A stretch of DNA of 64,000 bases, from contig NZ_SJPY01000001.1 of NCBI RefSeq assembly GCF_007860185.1, forward strand, positions 186,001-250,000, read 5' to 3'. The notes below the pieces were generated by a model that did no database searches, was not told where the DNA came from, and saw nothing but the letters and a program-made list of their open reading frames with translations. The DNA comes from Novipirellula aureliae (GTDB lineage Bacteria > Planctomycetota > Planctomycetia > Pirellulales > Pirellulaceae). Within the stretch, counting starts at the first letter, position 1, and each line of letters begins with the position of its first letter. The translations under genes were made by a program, and so were the position numbers. Shown piece by piece: positions 37,899 to 45,402 of this stretch.

Positions 37899-39713
37899 TC
37901 AAAACGGATAGAAGATTGGAATCAATAGCATGGAAATCGCGAACACGATCAAACTTAACGGCAAGCCGAAGCGAATGTAGTCCGAAAACCGATACCCACC
38001 GATGCTGTAGACCATCGTGTTGGTTTGATAACCGAACGGAGTCAAGAAGCTGGCCGATGCGGCAATCATGACGGCGATGATGAACGGCATGGGGTCGACA
38101 TCCAAACGACCGGCGGTTTGCCAAGCGATCGAAAACATCAGTAGCGCGGCAGCGTTGTTGGTAATCAATTCGGTACAAATCATGGTCGCCAAAAAGATGG
38201 CAGCTAATGACGCGAGCGGTTTACCGCCAGCGAGACTTAGGATTTCGCCCGCAATTCCAGCGGCCGCACCGCTTTGGTCGAGTGCTTTGCCGATCCCGAT
38301 CGCGGCGCCGATGACGATCAACACGGACCAGTCGACACTACGTCTTGCCTCGCTCGTCGTGCAGCAGCGAAATCCGATCATTGCCAACGCTGCGATCAGT
38401 GCCGACGTCGATATTGAAATTCGCGTCAACGTTGCCGCAATGACCATGGCCAATAGAACGGCCAGTGAAATCCAAGCCAACTCGGGACGTCGCACCGCCC
38501 CCCGTTCCACGGTACTGACCAAAAAGAAGTCGCGTGATTGGCGGCGGCGATGCAAAAATGATGGCGACGCCTCAAGCAAAAGCACGTCCCCCACTTCCAA
38601 ACTCACGTCACCAATCTTTCCCGACAACCGTCGACCACCACGAGCAACGGCGACGACCGCGGCATTGTAGTGAGAACGAAAACTACCTTCCCGAATCGTT
38701 TTGCCCAACAAGGCGCATCGCGAACTGACGACGGCTTCGACAAGCGTTCGCTGCCAGGTGGGGACTTGTAACTTTCGAGCTTGGTCATCGGGGATCGTCA
38801 ATCCACGAATCTTCCGCATATCGACGACGCTATCAAGTTCACCGACCAAGATCAATGCATCATCGGCGCGAAGGATTTCGTTCGGTTTCGCAGCGGCAAT
38901 CACCCCTTCGCTACGCTGAATCTCAGCCACATACAAGCCCGGCAGGTGCCTCAACCCCGCATCTTCGATCGTGCGGCCCACCAGCGGACCGTGGGGGTCA
39001 ACTTGCATTTCCACCGTGTATTGACGAGGGTCTTCCGAAGCGCTGACCGCTGGCCTGCGTTCGGGGATTAACCATCCCGAGCAACCGATGATGTAGACAA
39101 TTCCCGCGATCGTTGCCGGAATACCAATCGCAGCGGGAGCAAAGAAGCTCATCGGCACGCCACTGATTTGCTCGTACTGATTCTTGACCACCAAGTTGGT
39201 GCTCGTCCCCATCACCGTACACATGCCACCAAGGATCGCAGCATACGATAGAGGCAATAACAACCGGCTGCTGCTAACGCTAATTCGTTTGCTTAAATCA
39301 CCCACAACGGGCAACAATGCAGCGACAACGGGTGTGTTATTCAAAAAACCGCTAACGGCTGCGACAGGAACCAACAATCGCACCTGGGCATCCAACAAAC
39401 GTTTCGCTCGATTCAGTAACCAACTTGTCGCTAATTCTGTCCCCCCCGTGAACTCTAATCCAGCGACAACGGCAAACAATAGAGCGACCGTGATCAAGCC
39501 GCGATCACCAAAACCCGAAAACGCCTGTTCAGGATTGGGTAGTTTCAGCGAACCACTCATATTCTGAGCGAACATCAAGACGCCCAGGCAGCTCAATGCC
39601 AATACATCGGTAGCTGCCAACCGCATGGCCAAGCTTCCCAGAAGCCCTACCGCCACAGCGATCGTCAACCACGCTTCCCAGTTCAGCACAAAAGCGTCCC
39701 AAGCAACTCCCAT
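37899..39713 (-). CDS. SLC13-type transporter with two RCK-C domains
   Basis: A 604-residue membrane protein of the divalent anion:Na+ symporter/ArsB-NhaD superfamily with about 11-12 membrane segments. The core motifs are SGFLNNTPVVAALLPVV and MGTSTNLVV in the first half, and AAIGIGKALDQSGAA and FLTPFGYQTNTMVY in the second. Two TrkA-C domains lie between the halves (about 220-300 and 305-385), as in many sulfate or dicarboxylate permeases of this group. The substrate is unknown. Its ATG is three bases after the stop of the sodium:solute symporter gene, so the two are co-transcribed. Confidence 0.92.
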   Translation of the reverse strand: MGVAWDAFVLNWEAWLTIAVAVGLLGSLAMRLAATDVLALSCLGVLMFAQNMSGSLKLPNPEQAFSGFGDRGLITVALLFAVVAGLEFTGGTELATSWLLNRAKRLLDAQVRLLVPVAAVSGFLNNTPVVAALLPVVGDLSKRISVSSSRLLLPLSYAAILGGMCTVMGTSTNLVVKNQYEQISGVPMSFFAPAAIGIPATIAGIVYIIGCSGWLIPERRPAVSASEDPRQYTVEMQVDPHGPLVGRTIEDAGLRHLPGLYVAEIQRSEGVIAAAKPNEILRADDALILVGELDSVVDMRKIRGLTIPDDQARKLQVPTWQRTLVEAVVSSRCALLGKTIREGSFRSHYNAAVVAVARGGRRLSGKIGDVSLEVGDVLLLEASPSFLHRRRQSRDFFLVSTVERGAVRRPELAWISLAVLLAMVIAATLTRISISTSALIAALAMIGFRCCTTSEARRSVDWSVLIVIGAAIGIGKALDQSGAAAGIAGEILSLAGGKPLASLAAIFLATMICTELITNNAAALLMFSIAWQTAGRLDVDPMPFIIAVMIAASASFLTPFGYQTNTMVYSIGGYRFSDYIRFGLPLSLIVFAISMLLIPIFYPF

Positions 39714-39716
39714 CGG

Positions 39717-41459
39717 CTATCCCTTCACCGGAAAGAATTTTGCCAAGGTTGTCGGATTGGGTTTCGGCGTGATCAGCGATACGACGACCGTGGAAACGAT
39801 CGTTGCCAAAAAGATCGTGGCGACTGGCATGGTTTGAATCGTTCGCTCGCCAATCGTTAGATCGACCGACCAATTGTCGATCGCTCCGAATTCAGAGGCG
39901 TAAAAGAGGGCAAACCAAACGGACGCAGCTGTAATCAGCCCTGCGTACGCTCCCCATTTCGACAACCCGCGCCAATAGACCGCCAAGAAGGCCAACGGAA
40001 ACAGACTACTGAAGCCGCTAAAGCACCAAATCCCAAGTTGAAAAACTCTGGTTTGAGCAATATCGGTCAAACTTAAAAAGTAGGTCACCGTGACAACCGC
40101 GACAATGAAACATCGAGAGATCAAAACGATCTGGCGATCCGAAAACCGGTTTTTGCCACCGTAATGGACCACGATATCACTGGTGAACATCGTCCCAATG
40201 CACAAAAACTGGCTATCAAGACTCGACATGATTGCCGCTAAAATCCCTGCTAACAAAAATCCGCCGAGCACATCACCCGATAGCGACTTGACCATAAATC
40301 CAAGCACCTTGTTCGGGTCACCGGCGACGGGCGGTGGAATGTTGATTAGTCCTGTCGTTGCCCAAACACCAATCAAGACACAGGGCACCCAAACGATCAA
40401 GATGAAGACGGGATGAACCACGATCGACAACTTAAATGCTTTCGCGCTTTTTGCGGTTAACCAATGCTGGAACAGATGGGGAAACATACCAACCGAAAAA
40501 GGGATCAGCATGTAGGTAAAAAACATCCAGGGGTCAAGTCGCTCGCGAGTGCGAAATTGAGGTGGTGCCTCCACCGATTCAATTTGATTTTCGAGCCCCA
40601 CTTCGGCTCGCACACGTCGCGCCTTGGGAATCTCTTGGCTGACAATGTGTAAGGAGTCCCAAAGGCCTGTCGGCGGATCGGTACGAACGATCCTTTCCCC
40701 GTCAACGATTTGGTGGGCACGACCATCCGCGACCGCTTTTTCCGCCAAACTGGTGGCGATCAAGTAAAACGCGACGATCCCCAAAATCATGAAGACCAAG
40801 GTTTGAAAGGTGTTAGCCCAAGCCGTTCCACGCATCCCGCCGAAAAAGACGTAGACCAAGACGACGACGCAAATGACGAGTCCGGTCAGCCAAGGAGGAA
40901 TCCCGCCCGTTTCGCTGTAGCCACTTTCGATCAACCAAAGAAAATCACCTCGCGTTGCTCCCTCAATCGCCTTGCCGGCCGAAATCACGCCGACCAATAG
41001 GTACGGCACGACCAAGGCAACAAGAACGGGCACGAGAAGCAGGCCAAACTTGTCACTGTCAAGCCGATCACGAAAGAATCCAGCTTGGGTCGTGTAGCCA
41101 TACTTCTTCCCCCACGACCAAAGCTTGACACCTAAGACGAAAAAACAGAGCGAGTGAATGATCCCCGAAGAGGATGCCAACATCCCATAGACACCGACCC
41201 CTTCAGCAAACGATTCCCCCGTCGATCCCACGAGCGCAAAGCCTGTCATCGTCGTTCCAAACAATGACATCAGAAGCAAAAAAGGACCGATCGAATGACT
41301 GGCTAGTAAGTAGTCTTCGGATGTCCCTCGGAATAATCGTGACGAGAAAACGCCAAGACAAAGTAATAACCCAAGGTAAACGCTGATGATCACGACCTTG
41401 ATCATCCCAGGGCTAAGTAGTGCTGAGTCCGTTGCATCAGCGGCTAATTGCGCAATCAA
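39717..41459 (-). CDS. Sodium:solute symporter family protein
   Basis: A 580-residue symporter of the SSS family with about 13 membrane segments. The front has VYLGLLLCLGVFSSRLFRGTSEDYLLASHSIGP and the sodium-site region SLFGTTMTGFALVGSTGESF; VFFGGMRGTAWANTFQTLVFM matches the family signature. A soluble loop of about 60 residues near 235-300 is unusual. The substrate is unknown; pairing with a DUF3311 protein suggests a carboxylate-type permease. It starts at TTG 41459, overlapping the DUF3311 stop (TTGA); ATG 41405 is an alternative. Confidence 0.92.
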   Translation of the reverse strand: MIAQLAADATDSALLSPGMIKVVIISVYLGLLLCLGVFSSRLFRGTSEDYLLASHSIGPFLLLMSLFGTTMTGFALVGSTGESFAEGVGVYGMLASSSGIIHSLCFFVLGVKLWSWGKKYGYTTQAGFFRDRLDSDKFGLLLVPVLVALVVPYLLVGVISAGKAIEGATRGDFLWLIESGYSETGGIPPWLTGLVICVVVLVYVFFGGMRGTAWANTFQTLVFMILGIVAFYLIATSLAEKAVADGRAHQIVDGERIVRTDPPTGLWDSLHIVSQEIPKARRVRAEVGLENQIESVEAPPQFRTRERLDPWMFFTYMLIPFSVGMFPHLFQHWLTAKSAKAFKLSIVVHPVFILIVWVPCVLIGVWATTGLINIPPPVAGDPNKVLGFMVKSLSGDVLGGFLLAGILAAIMSSLDSQFLCIGTMFTSDIVVHYGGKNRFSDRQIVLISRCFIVAVVTVTYFLSLTDIAQTRVFQLGIWCFSGFSSLFPLAFLAVYWRGLSKWGAYAGLITAASVWFALFYASEFGAIDNWSVDLTIGERTIQTMPVATIFLATIVSTVVVSLITPKPNPTTLAKFFPVKG

Positions 41460-41692
41460 GCGTCACCTCCGGCCCGATTGGGCTGCTGGGAAGTTTCATC
41501 GCCTTCCAAATTGGTTGGCCACGCCTTGGTCGCCGCCAATAACCAAACCACGCTCGCAGCAATCGAGATGCAGGCATGGTAAGCAAGCGTAAAAGGGATA
41601 AATCCCAGTACCAAACGATCATTATCCCAGTTCCAAACGTCTTGATGCAAGACGACCAGTACGAGAACGAGGCCGACAACCAAATACTTCAT
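41456..41692 (-). CDS. DUF3311-type small membrane protein
   Basis: A 78-residue protein with two membrane segments (KYLVVGLVLVLVVLHQ and FTLAYHACISIAASVVWLLA) separated by WNWDN and FIPFTL, the DUF3311 pattern. Members usually lie directly upstream of a sodium:solute symporter, as here, and may be its small partner subunit. Start at ATG 41690-41692; a TTG 20 codons upstream is less fitting. First gene of a three-gene transporter operon. Confidence 0.85.
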   Translation of the reverse strand: MKYLVVGLVLVLVVLHQDVWNWDNDRLVLGFIPFTLAYHACISIAASVVWLLAATKAWPTNLEGDETSQQPNRAGGDA

Positions 41693-41912
41693 AAAGAAAT
41701 CCAGCAGGATTGGGGGTAAGATGATGCCAACGGTGCGTGGCGCAGCGATCAAAGATCATTGCGTCTAAATGTTCTACCATACGAACCCCGTCAGGTGTAG
41801 CAACCCAAAAAACGCCAGCAGGGGGGGCAGGGTGGTAGGCTGGGTCAAGAAGCGGTCGCGACGCCGACCCAGCAAGAAACTGCGATGATGTTTGCAGGTT
41901 GGTAAGCGATGA

Positions 41913-41935
41913 ATGCCGGGTCTCCCGCTGGTCGA
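41913..41935. repeat. Dispersed word, family D copy 1
   Basis: ATGCCGGGTCTCCCG followed by CTGGTCGA; the same 23 bases recur at 54972-54994 with two changes. Too long to be chance in a window of this size. Confidence 0.75.
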
Positions 41936-41999
41936 CCCAGCCGGGGGTGCTCAAACGACACGGTCACAAGAACACGAACTTGCCTCGTTTTTTGTTCCC

Positions 42000-42078
42000 T
42001 ACGCCAACGGCGTCGAGCAGGATACCCGGAACAAAAATGCGTAAATTAACTTTTACGTAAACAGCAAGTTTTGAGCAC
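42000..42078. repeat. Dispersed element, family C copy 1
   Basis: Two conserved words, TACGCCAACGGCGT (42000-42013) and GTAAACAGCAAGTTTTGAGC plus AC (42057-42078). Both recur in the same order at 59188-59201 and 59291-59312, with a longer spacer there. It lies beyond the 3' end of the DPFGG protein gene. Confidence 0.8.
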
Positions 42079-42122
42079 GGCAGCCCCAGCTTACGAGTAC
42101 GAATCGAAGCGTTTGGCTCAGC

Positions 42123-42932
42123 TTAGAAGGGGTCGCCGCCGAATGGGTCAGCACCGCCTCCGCCGAATGGATCGGCCGCACCACCTCCACCAAATGGATC
42201 CGCAGCACCGCCTCCGCCAAACGGATCCGCGCCGCCGTCAGCCGCACCGGAATCGGTAGGAGCATTGTCGGCAATGGGATTTGTCGCAGCAGGATCGCCC
42301 TTTGCAGCATCAGCAAAAGCATCATCTGATTCTAACTTTGGCTCGCCCGACACGACGTCAAGATCGTCATTCAAAAACGGATTGTCATCCTCTGCTGGCA
42401 TTTGCGGCGGTTGGATTGCATTGTCAGGGCGAGTCGTCGAACCGGGTGCTCTGCCAGCCGATTCGATCTCACCGTATCGTTGTTGCGACCTTGCATGGGC
42501 AACAGCCAAAGCTTGTAGACGAGCTTTTTGGCGAATTTCCTCTAGTTTCATTCGCTCGGGACCTTGAAAACGGGACAAAGCTCGACCGATTGCTAAAGCG
42601 TTACCCGTTGCCGCTTCGATCTGTGCACCCTGCACCCAATCGGCCTCGGCTGAAGACGAATTCCCGTTGGCAACCGCGACGATTCCCCGAAAGTAAAAGG
42701 CTCGCGGATCTTTTAGCCCGTTGTTGATCGCCATCGAAAGGAATTCGTCGGCGTCTTGATAGCGACCGGCGTAGTAGGCATGAACACCCTGCCCGTACAT
42801 TTCCGCCAACACCTCTGATTGAGGACTGGCCGATTGCATCACGACTGATTGTGCAGGAGAGGAAGCAGCACCGCCAGCAAGCCAAACGGAACAGGTGGCG
42901 ATGGACGCCATCACCAAAAACAACTTTTTCAT
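42123..42932 (-). CDS. Secreted TPR-like protein with DPFGG repeat tail
   Basis: A 269-residue protein of unknown function. It has a signal peptide (MKKLFLVMASIATCSVWLAGG, cleavage near AQS) and a TPR-like helical region (about 40-140) with GVHAYYAGRYQDADEFLSMAI and DPRAFYFRGIVAVANGN. An acidic, Asn/Asp/Pro-rich linker follows, then a C-terminal tail of four or five copies of a GGGG-A-DPFGG motif encoded by a 27-33 bp DNA repeat (about 42126-42235). The tail may be a binding or surface-exposed flexible segment. It is transcribed alone. Confidence 0.8.
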   Translation of the reverse strand: MKKLFLVMASIATCSVWLAGGAASSPAQSVVMQSASPQSEVLAEMYGQGVHAYYAGRYQDADEFLSMAINNGLKDPRAFYFRGIVAVANGNSSSAEADWVQGAQIEAATGNALAIGRALSRFQGPERMKLEEIRQKARLQALAVAHARSQQRYGEIESAGRAPGSTTRPDNAIQPPQMPAEDDNPFLNDDLDVVSGEPKLESDDAFADAAKGDPAATNPIADNAPTDSGAADGGADPFGGGGAADPFGGGGAADPFGGGGADPFGGDPF

Positions 42933-43329
42933 CGTGTCTGAAACCCTATGCGGAGAATGTATTGTGAGTGGTGAAGTAGAAAACTCGTCGTTAATTCTAT
43001 CTATTTATCCCTTCAAACTGTAACTATACGCTCCCCAATGAGCAAACATTTTCTGGCAAAACCGAGCAAGGATCTTGAGGATTGGGCCAAAAACACCGAT
43101 CCTAAGCCCTGTGCAGCAAGAGTGAGACTCCAATTCACGCGCCGAATGGATCCTCGATCGGCGACGCTCAGACCATCACAGCGATGGAGACTGCTTCAAT
43201 ACACAACATTTCAATCAAGGGGCGCGGAAATTTCTGGCAATTTTCGCTACGATTGGTTTCTTCAAGCAGTTTTATGGACAACCCGGAAATATGAACGCCG
43301 CTTCCCCAAACACAACGGAATGAGATCAC
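42933..43329. other. Divergent gap (397 bp)
   Basis: Lies between the DPFGG gene (leftward) and the diguanylate cyclase gene (rightward). A plus-strand frame at 43038-43469 overlaps the cyclase start in another frame and has no protein character, so it was not called. AT-rich sequence near 42960-43025 is a plausible promoter area. Nothing else seen. Confidence 0.55.
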
Positions 43330-44274
43330 ATGCTGGGAAATACCCTAATGATGGCGGGCGGGTCGGGACTCGCGTTGATTCTGTTTCTCATTGGCATCAA
43401 GGTCGGAATGCTAATCGCCGCCTCACGTGGCTATCGTGGAAAAAACGGCAAATCAGGATCGGCCCTTAGCCAAAAAGAACGGCAACGTGTGCTGCAAATG
43501 TTGCAGGAACTAGGGGAATGGACTAGCGAATATTCCGGTAACGTGTCGGACTACCAAACCCGTTTGGGAAAACTGAACGAAGAAGCGACTACCAACTTGG
43601 CCTCCGATCAGTCCGCTCCCAAAGTGATCGCTCTTTTGCAACAGATTATGGAGAGCAACGAAATGCTCCAATCGCGGCTCGATGCAGCCGAAGACCAACT
43701 CGACAAACAAACCAAGCAAATCGAAAGTTATCTCACCGAAGCTCGCACCGATGGACTGACCGGTCTCTACAATCGCCGCGCTTTCGACAATCGAATTGAG
43801 GACTTGTTCGCGGCCTTTCGCGGTGGCGGGCGATCGTTCGTGTTGGCACTCATCGATATCGATCACTTTAAATCATTCAACGATACGCATGGACACCAGG
43901 TCGGTGATCACGTCCTCCAAGAAGTCGCCAAGACGTTGCGCTATGAATTGCGAGAATCGATCATGGTCGCACGTTTCGGGGGCGAAGAGTTTGCCGTACT
44001 GATGGATGGCCCGCTTCGCATCGCTGCCGAAAAAATGAACGAAGTCCGAAAAAAGATGGCAGCCCTCGAATTACGCTCCGGCAGCAAAACACTGTCGGTG
44101 ACCATCAGTATCGGAGTATCCGAACCACGTGACGAACTCGTTATCGGACCGCTCATCCGCCGCTCCGATGAGGCACTCTACGCAGCTAAAAACATCGGGC
44201 GAAACCGAGTCTATTTTCACGATGGAAAAAGCACGATGTTAGTCGGTGCACCCGAGGTGGCGCGGAGACAGTAG
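43330..44274 (+). CDS. Membrane-anchored diguanylate cyclase (GGDEF domain)
   Basis: A 314-residue enzyme making cyclic di-GMP from GTP. One N-terminal membrane segment (about 8-32) is followed by a basic stretch and a coiled coil (about 45-140, with LDAAEDQLDKQTKQIESYL), then the GGDEF domain (about 140-300): DGLTGLYNRRAF, the metal Asp in LIDIDHFKSFND, and the signature GGEEF. The allosteric RxxD inhibition site normally five residues before the signature reads RESI, so product inhibition through that site is probably absent. It has no sensory domain beyond the coiled coil. The stop codon lies inside an inverted repeat. Confidence 0.93.
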   Translation: MLGNTLMMAGGSGLALILFLIGIKVGMLIAASRGYRGKNGKSGSALSQKERQRVLQMLQELGEWTSEYSGNVSDYQTRLGKLNEEATTNLASDQSAPKVIALLQQIMESNEMLQSRLDAAEDQLDKQTKQIESYLTEARTDGLTGLYNRRAFDNRIEDLFAAFRGGGRSFVLALIDIDHFKSFNDTHGHQVGDHVLQEVAKTLRYELRESIMVARFGGEEFAVLMDGPLRIAAEKMNEVRKKMAALELRSGSKTLSVTISIGVSEPRDELVIGPLIRRSDEALYAAKNIGRNRVYFHDGKSTMLVGAPEVARRQ

Positions 44275-44340
44275 CTCCGTCTCTCCGAGACGGAGATCGA
44301 CAATTTCAAATTTACGAGTCTCGGAGAGACTCGCCTACTG
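44269..44340. terminator. Inverted repeat at the end of the cyclase gene
   Basis: Arms 44269-44291 and 44318-44340 match at 19 of 23 positions, with the perfect core GTCTCTCCGAGAC. It begins within the last codons of the cyclase gene and ends 90 bp before the lipase start. It could stop transcription, but lacks a T-run, and the sequence style matches the dispersed palindromes elsewhere. Confidence 0.55.
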
Positions 44341-44429
44341 AAGAAAGTGTAATCATTTTTCGCATGCGGGCTCCTGTTGATGGAGGGTACAATATCATCT
44401 CCATATCTTCCACTTGGTTAACATCTACC

Positions 44430-45401
44430 ATGCGTCTCTTCCCTTACGCGATCCTATTAAATCTGATTTTGCTGCAGCACACGGTGCTGTCACAGCAAAC
44501 CGACTCGGAGGCGAGCTTCTTGGACATGCCGATCAACATCTTGAACCAAACCGCAGGGGGAACCCAGCACTGGACCGACCATGCATGGAAACAAGGATTT
44601 CGAACTCAGCAAAACTCGCTCACGAAGCATTGGCGAGTGCTCGACCCGTCCGACCGACGAGTCACTTGGGGGTCTCGCCAAACATGTGACGCGTACATGG
44701 CCGAGCAAATCGCCGACCCACCATCGGATACCGTTTTGCCCAAGCATGTAACCGTGCTGCTTCATGGTTTGATGCGAACCCATCATTCGATGAAGCCGAT
44801 CGAAAAGGACTTGGCCGACCGTGAGGACATGCAGGTCATTCGTTTTTCGTACGCCAGTTCCCGTGCCTCGATCGCCGAGCATGCTGCTGCGTTACGTGAA
44901 CTACTTGAGGGGCTACCGAATGACGTTCACTTCAATTTTGTCGGACATAGCATGGGAAACATCGTTGTCCGCTATATGATTGGTGATCTGAATCGTGACG
45001 GAGACCCAAAGCAGATCTTACCACGTTGTGAAGCGATGGTCATGCTTGGTCCTCCCAATCAAGGAGCGATGATCGCCCGCCGTTTGGCAACCAACGGTGT
45101 CTACGGTTGGGTCACTGGACAGGGCGGTTTGGAACTTGGACGTGATTGGGAAGTTTTTCAAGAGAAGCTTGCCACTCCCGCGTTTCCGTTTGCCATCGTC
45201 GCCGGTGATATCTCCGATGCTTCCCTGCAGAACCCGCTGGTCGACGGAGCAGGCGATTTCGTCGTCAGTATCGAGGAAGCCAAACTCGATGGAGCCGAAG
45301 TGTTCCATACCGTCCCCGTGCTGCATAGCTTTCTGATGAGGGACGAAGCGGCTCGGAAGTTGACGATCGACTTCCTGGATTCGCATCAAAAAGCGGACTG
45401 A
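44430..45401 (+). CDS. Exported alpha/beta-hydrolase (lipase-like)
   Basis: A 323-residue secreted serine hydrolase. It has a signal peptide (MRLFPYAILLNLILLQHTVLS, cleavage near residue 22). The fold landmarks are the oxyanion strand VTVLLHGLMRTHHSM and the nucleophile elbow FVGHSMGNIVVRYM, as in PGAP1/triacylglycerol-lipase relatives. Candidate acid and His are in GAGDFVVSIEEA and VPVLHSFLM. Start at ATG 44430; the frame is open 22 codons upstream but those would break the signal peptide. Convergent with rnr, with one base between the stop codons. Substrate unknown. Confidence 0.88.
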   Translation: MRLFPYAILLNLILLQHTVLSQQTDSEASFLDMPINILNQTAGGTQHWTDHAWKQGFRTQQNSLTKHWRVLDPSDRRVTWGSRQTCDAYMAEQIADPPSDTVLPKHVTVLLHGLMRTHHSMKPIEKDLADREDMQVIRFSYASSRASIAEHAAALRELLEGLPNDVHFNFVGHSMGNIVVRYMIGDLNRDGDPKQILPRCEAMVMLGPPNQGAMIARRLATNGVYGWVTGQGGLELGRDWEVFQEKLATPAFPFAIVAGDISDASLQNPLVDGAGDFVVSIEEAKLDGAEVFHTVPVLHSFLMRDEAARKLTIDFLDSHQKAD

Positions 45402-45402
45402 G

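Larger units (their letters stand above)
41693..42122. other. Gap (430 bp) with several dispersed repeats
   Basis: No gene seen. It carries an inverted pair GCTGGGTC/GACCCAGC (41839-41873), a family D word at 41913-41935, and a family C element at 42000-42078 shared with 59188-59312. The part nearest 41692 should contain the transporter operon promoter. Confidence 0.65.

Noticed and set aside
43038-43469. 143-codon plus frame before the diguanylate cyclase gene
   Set aside because: It overlaps the cyclase start in another frame, has atypical composition, and the cyclase gene is certain.
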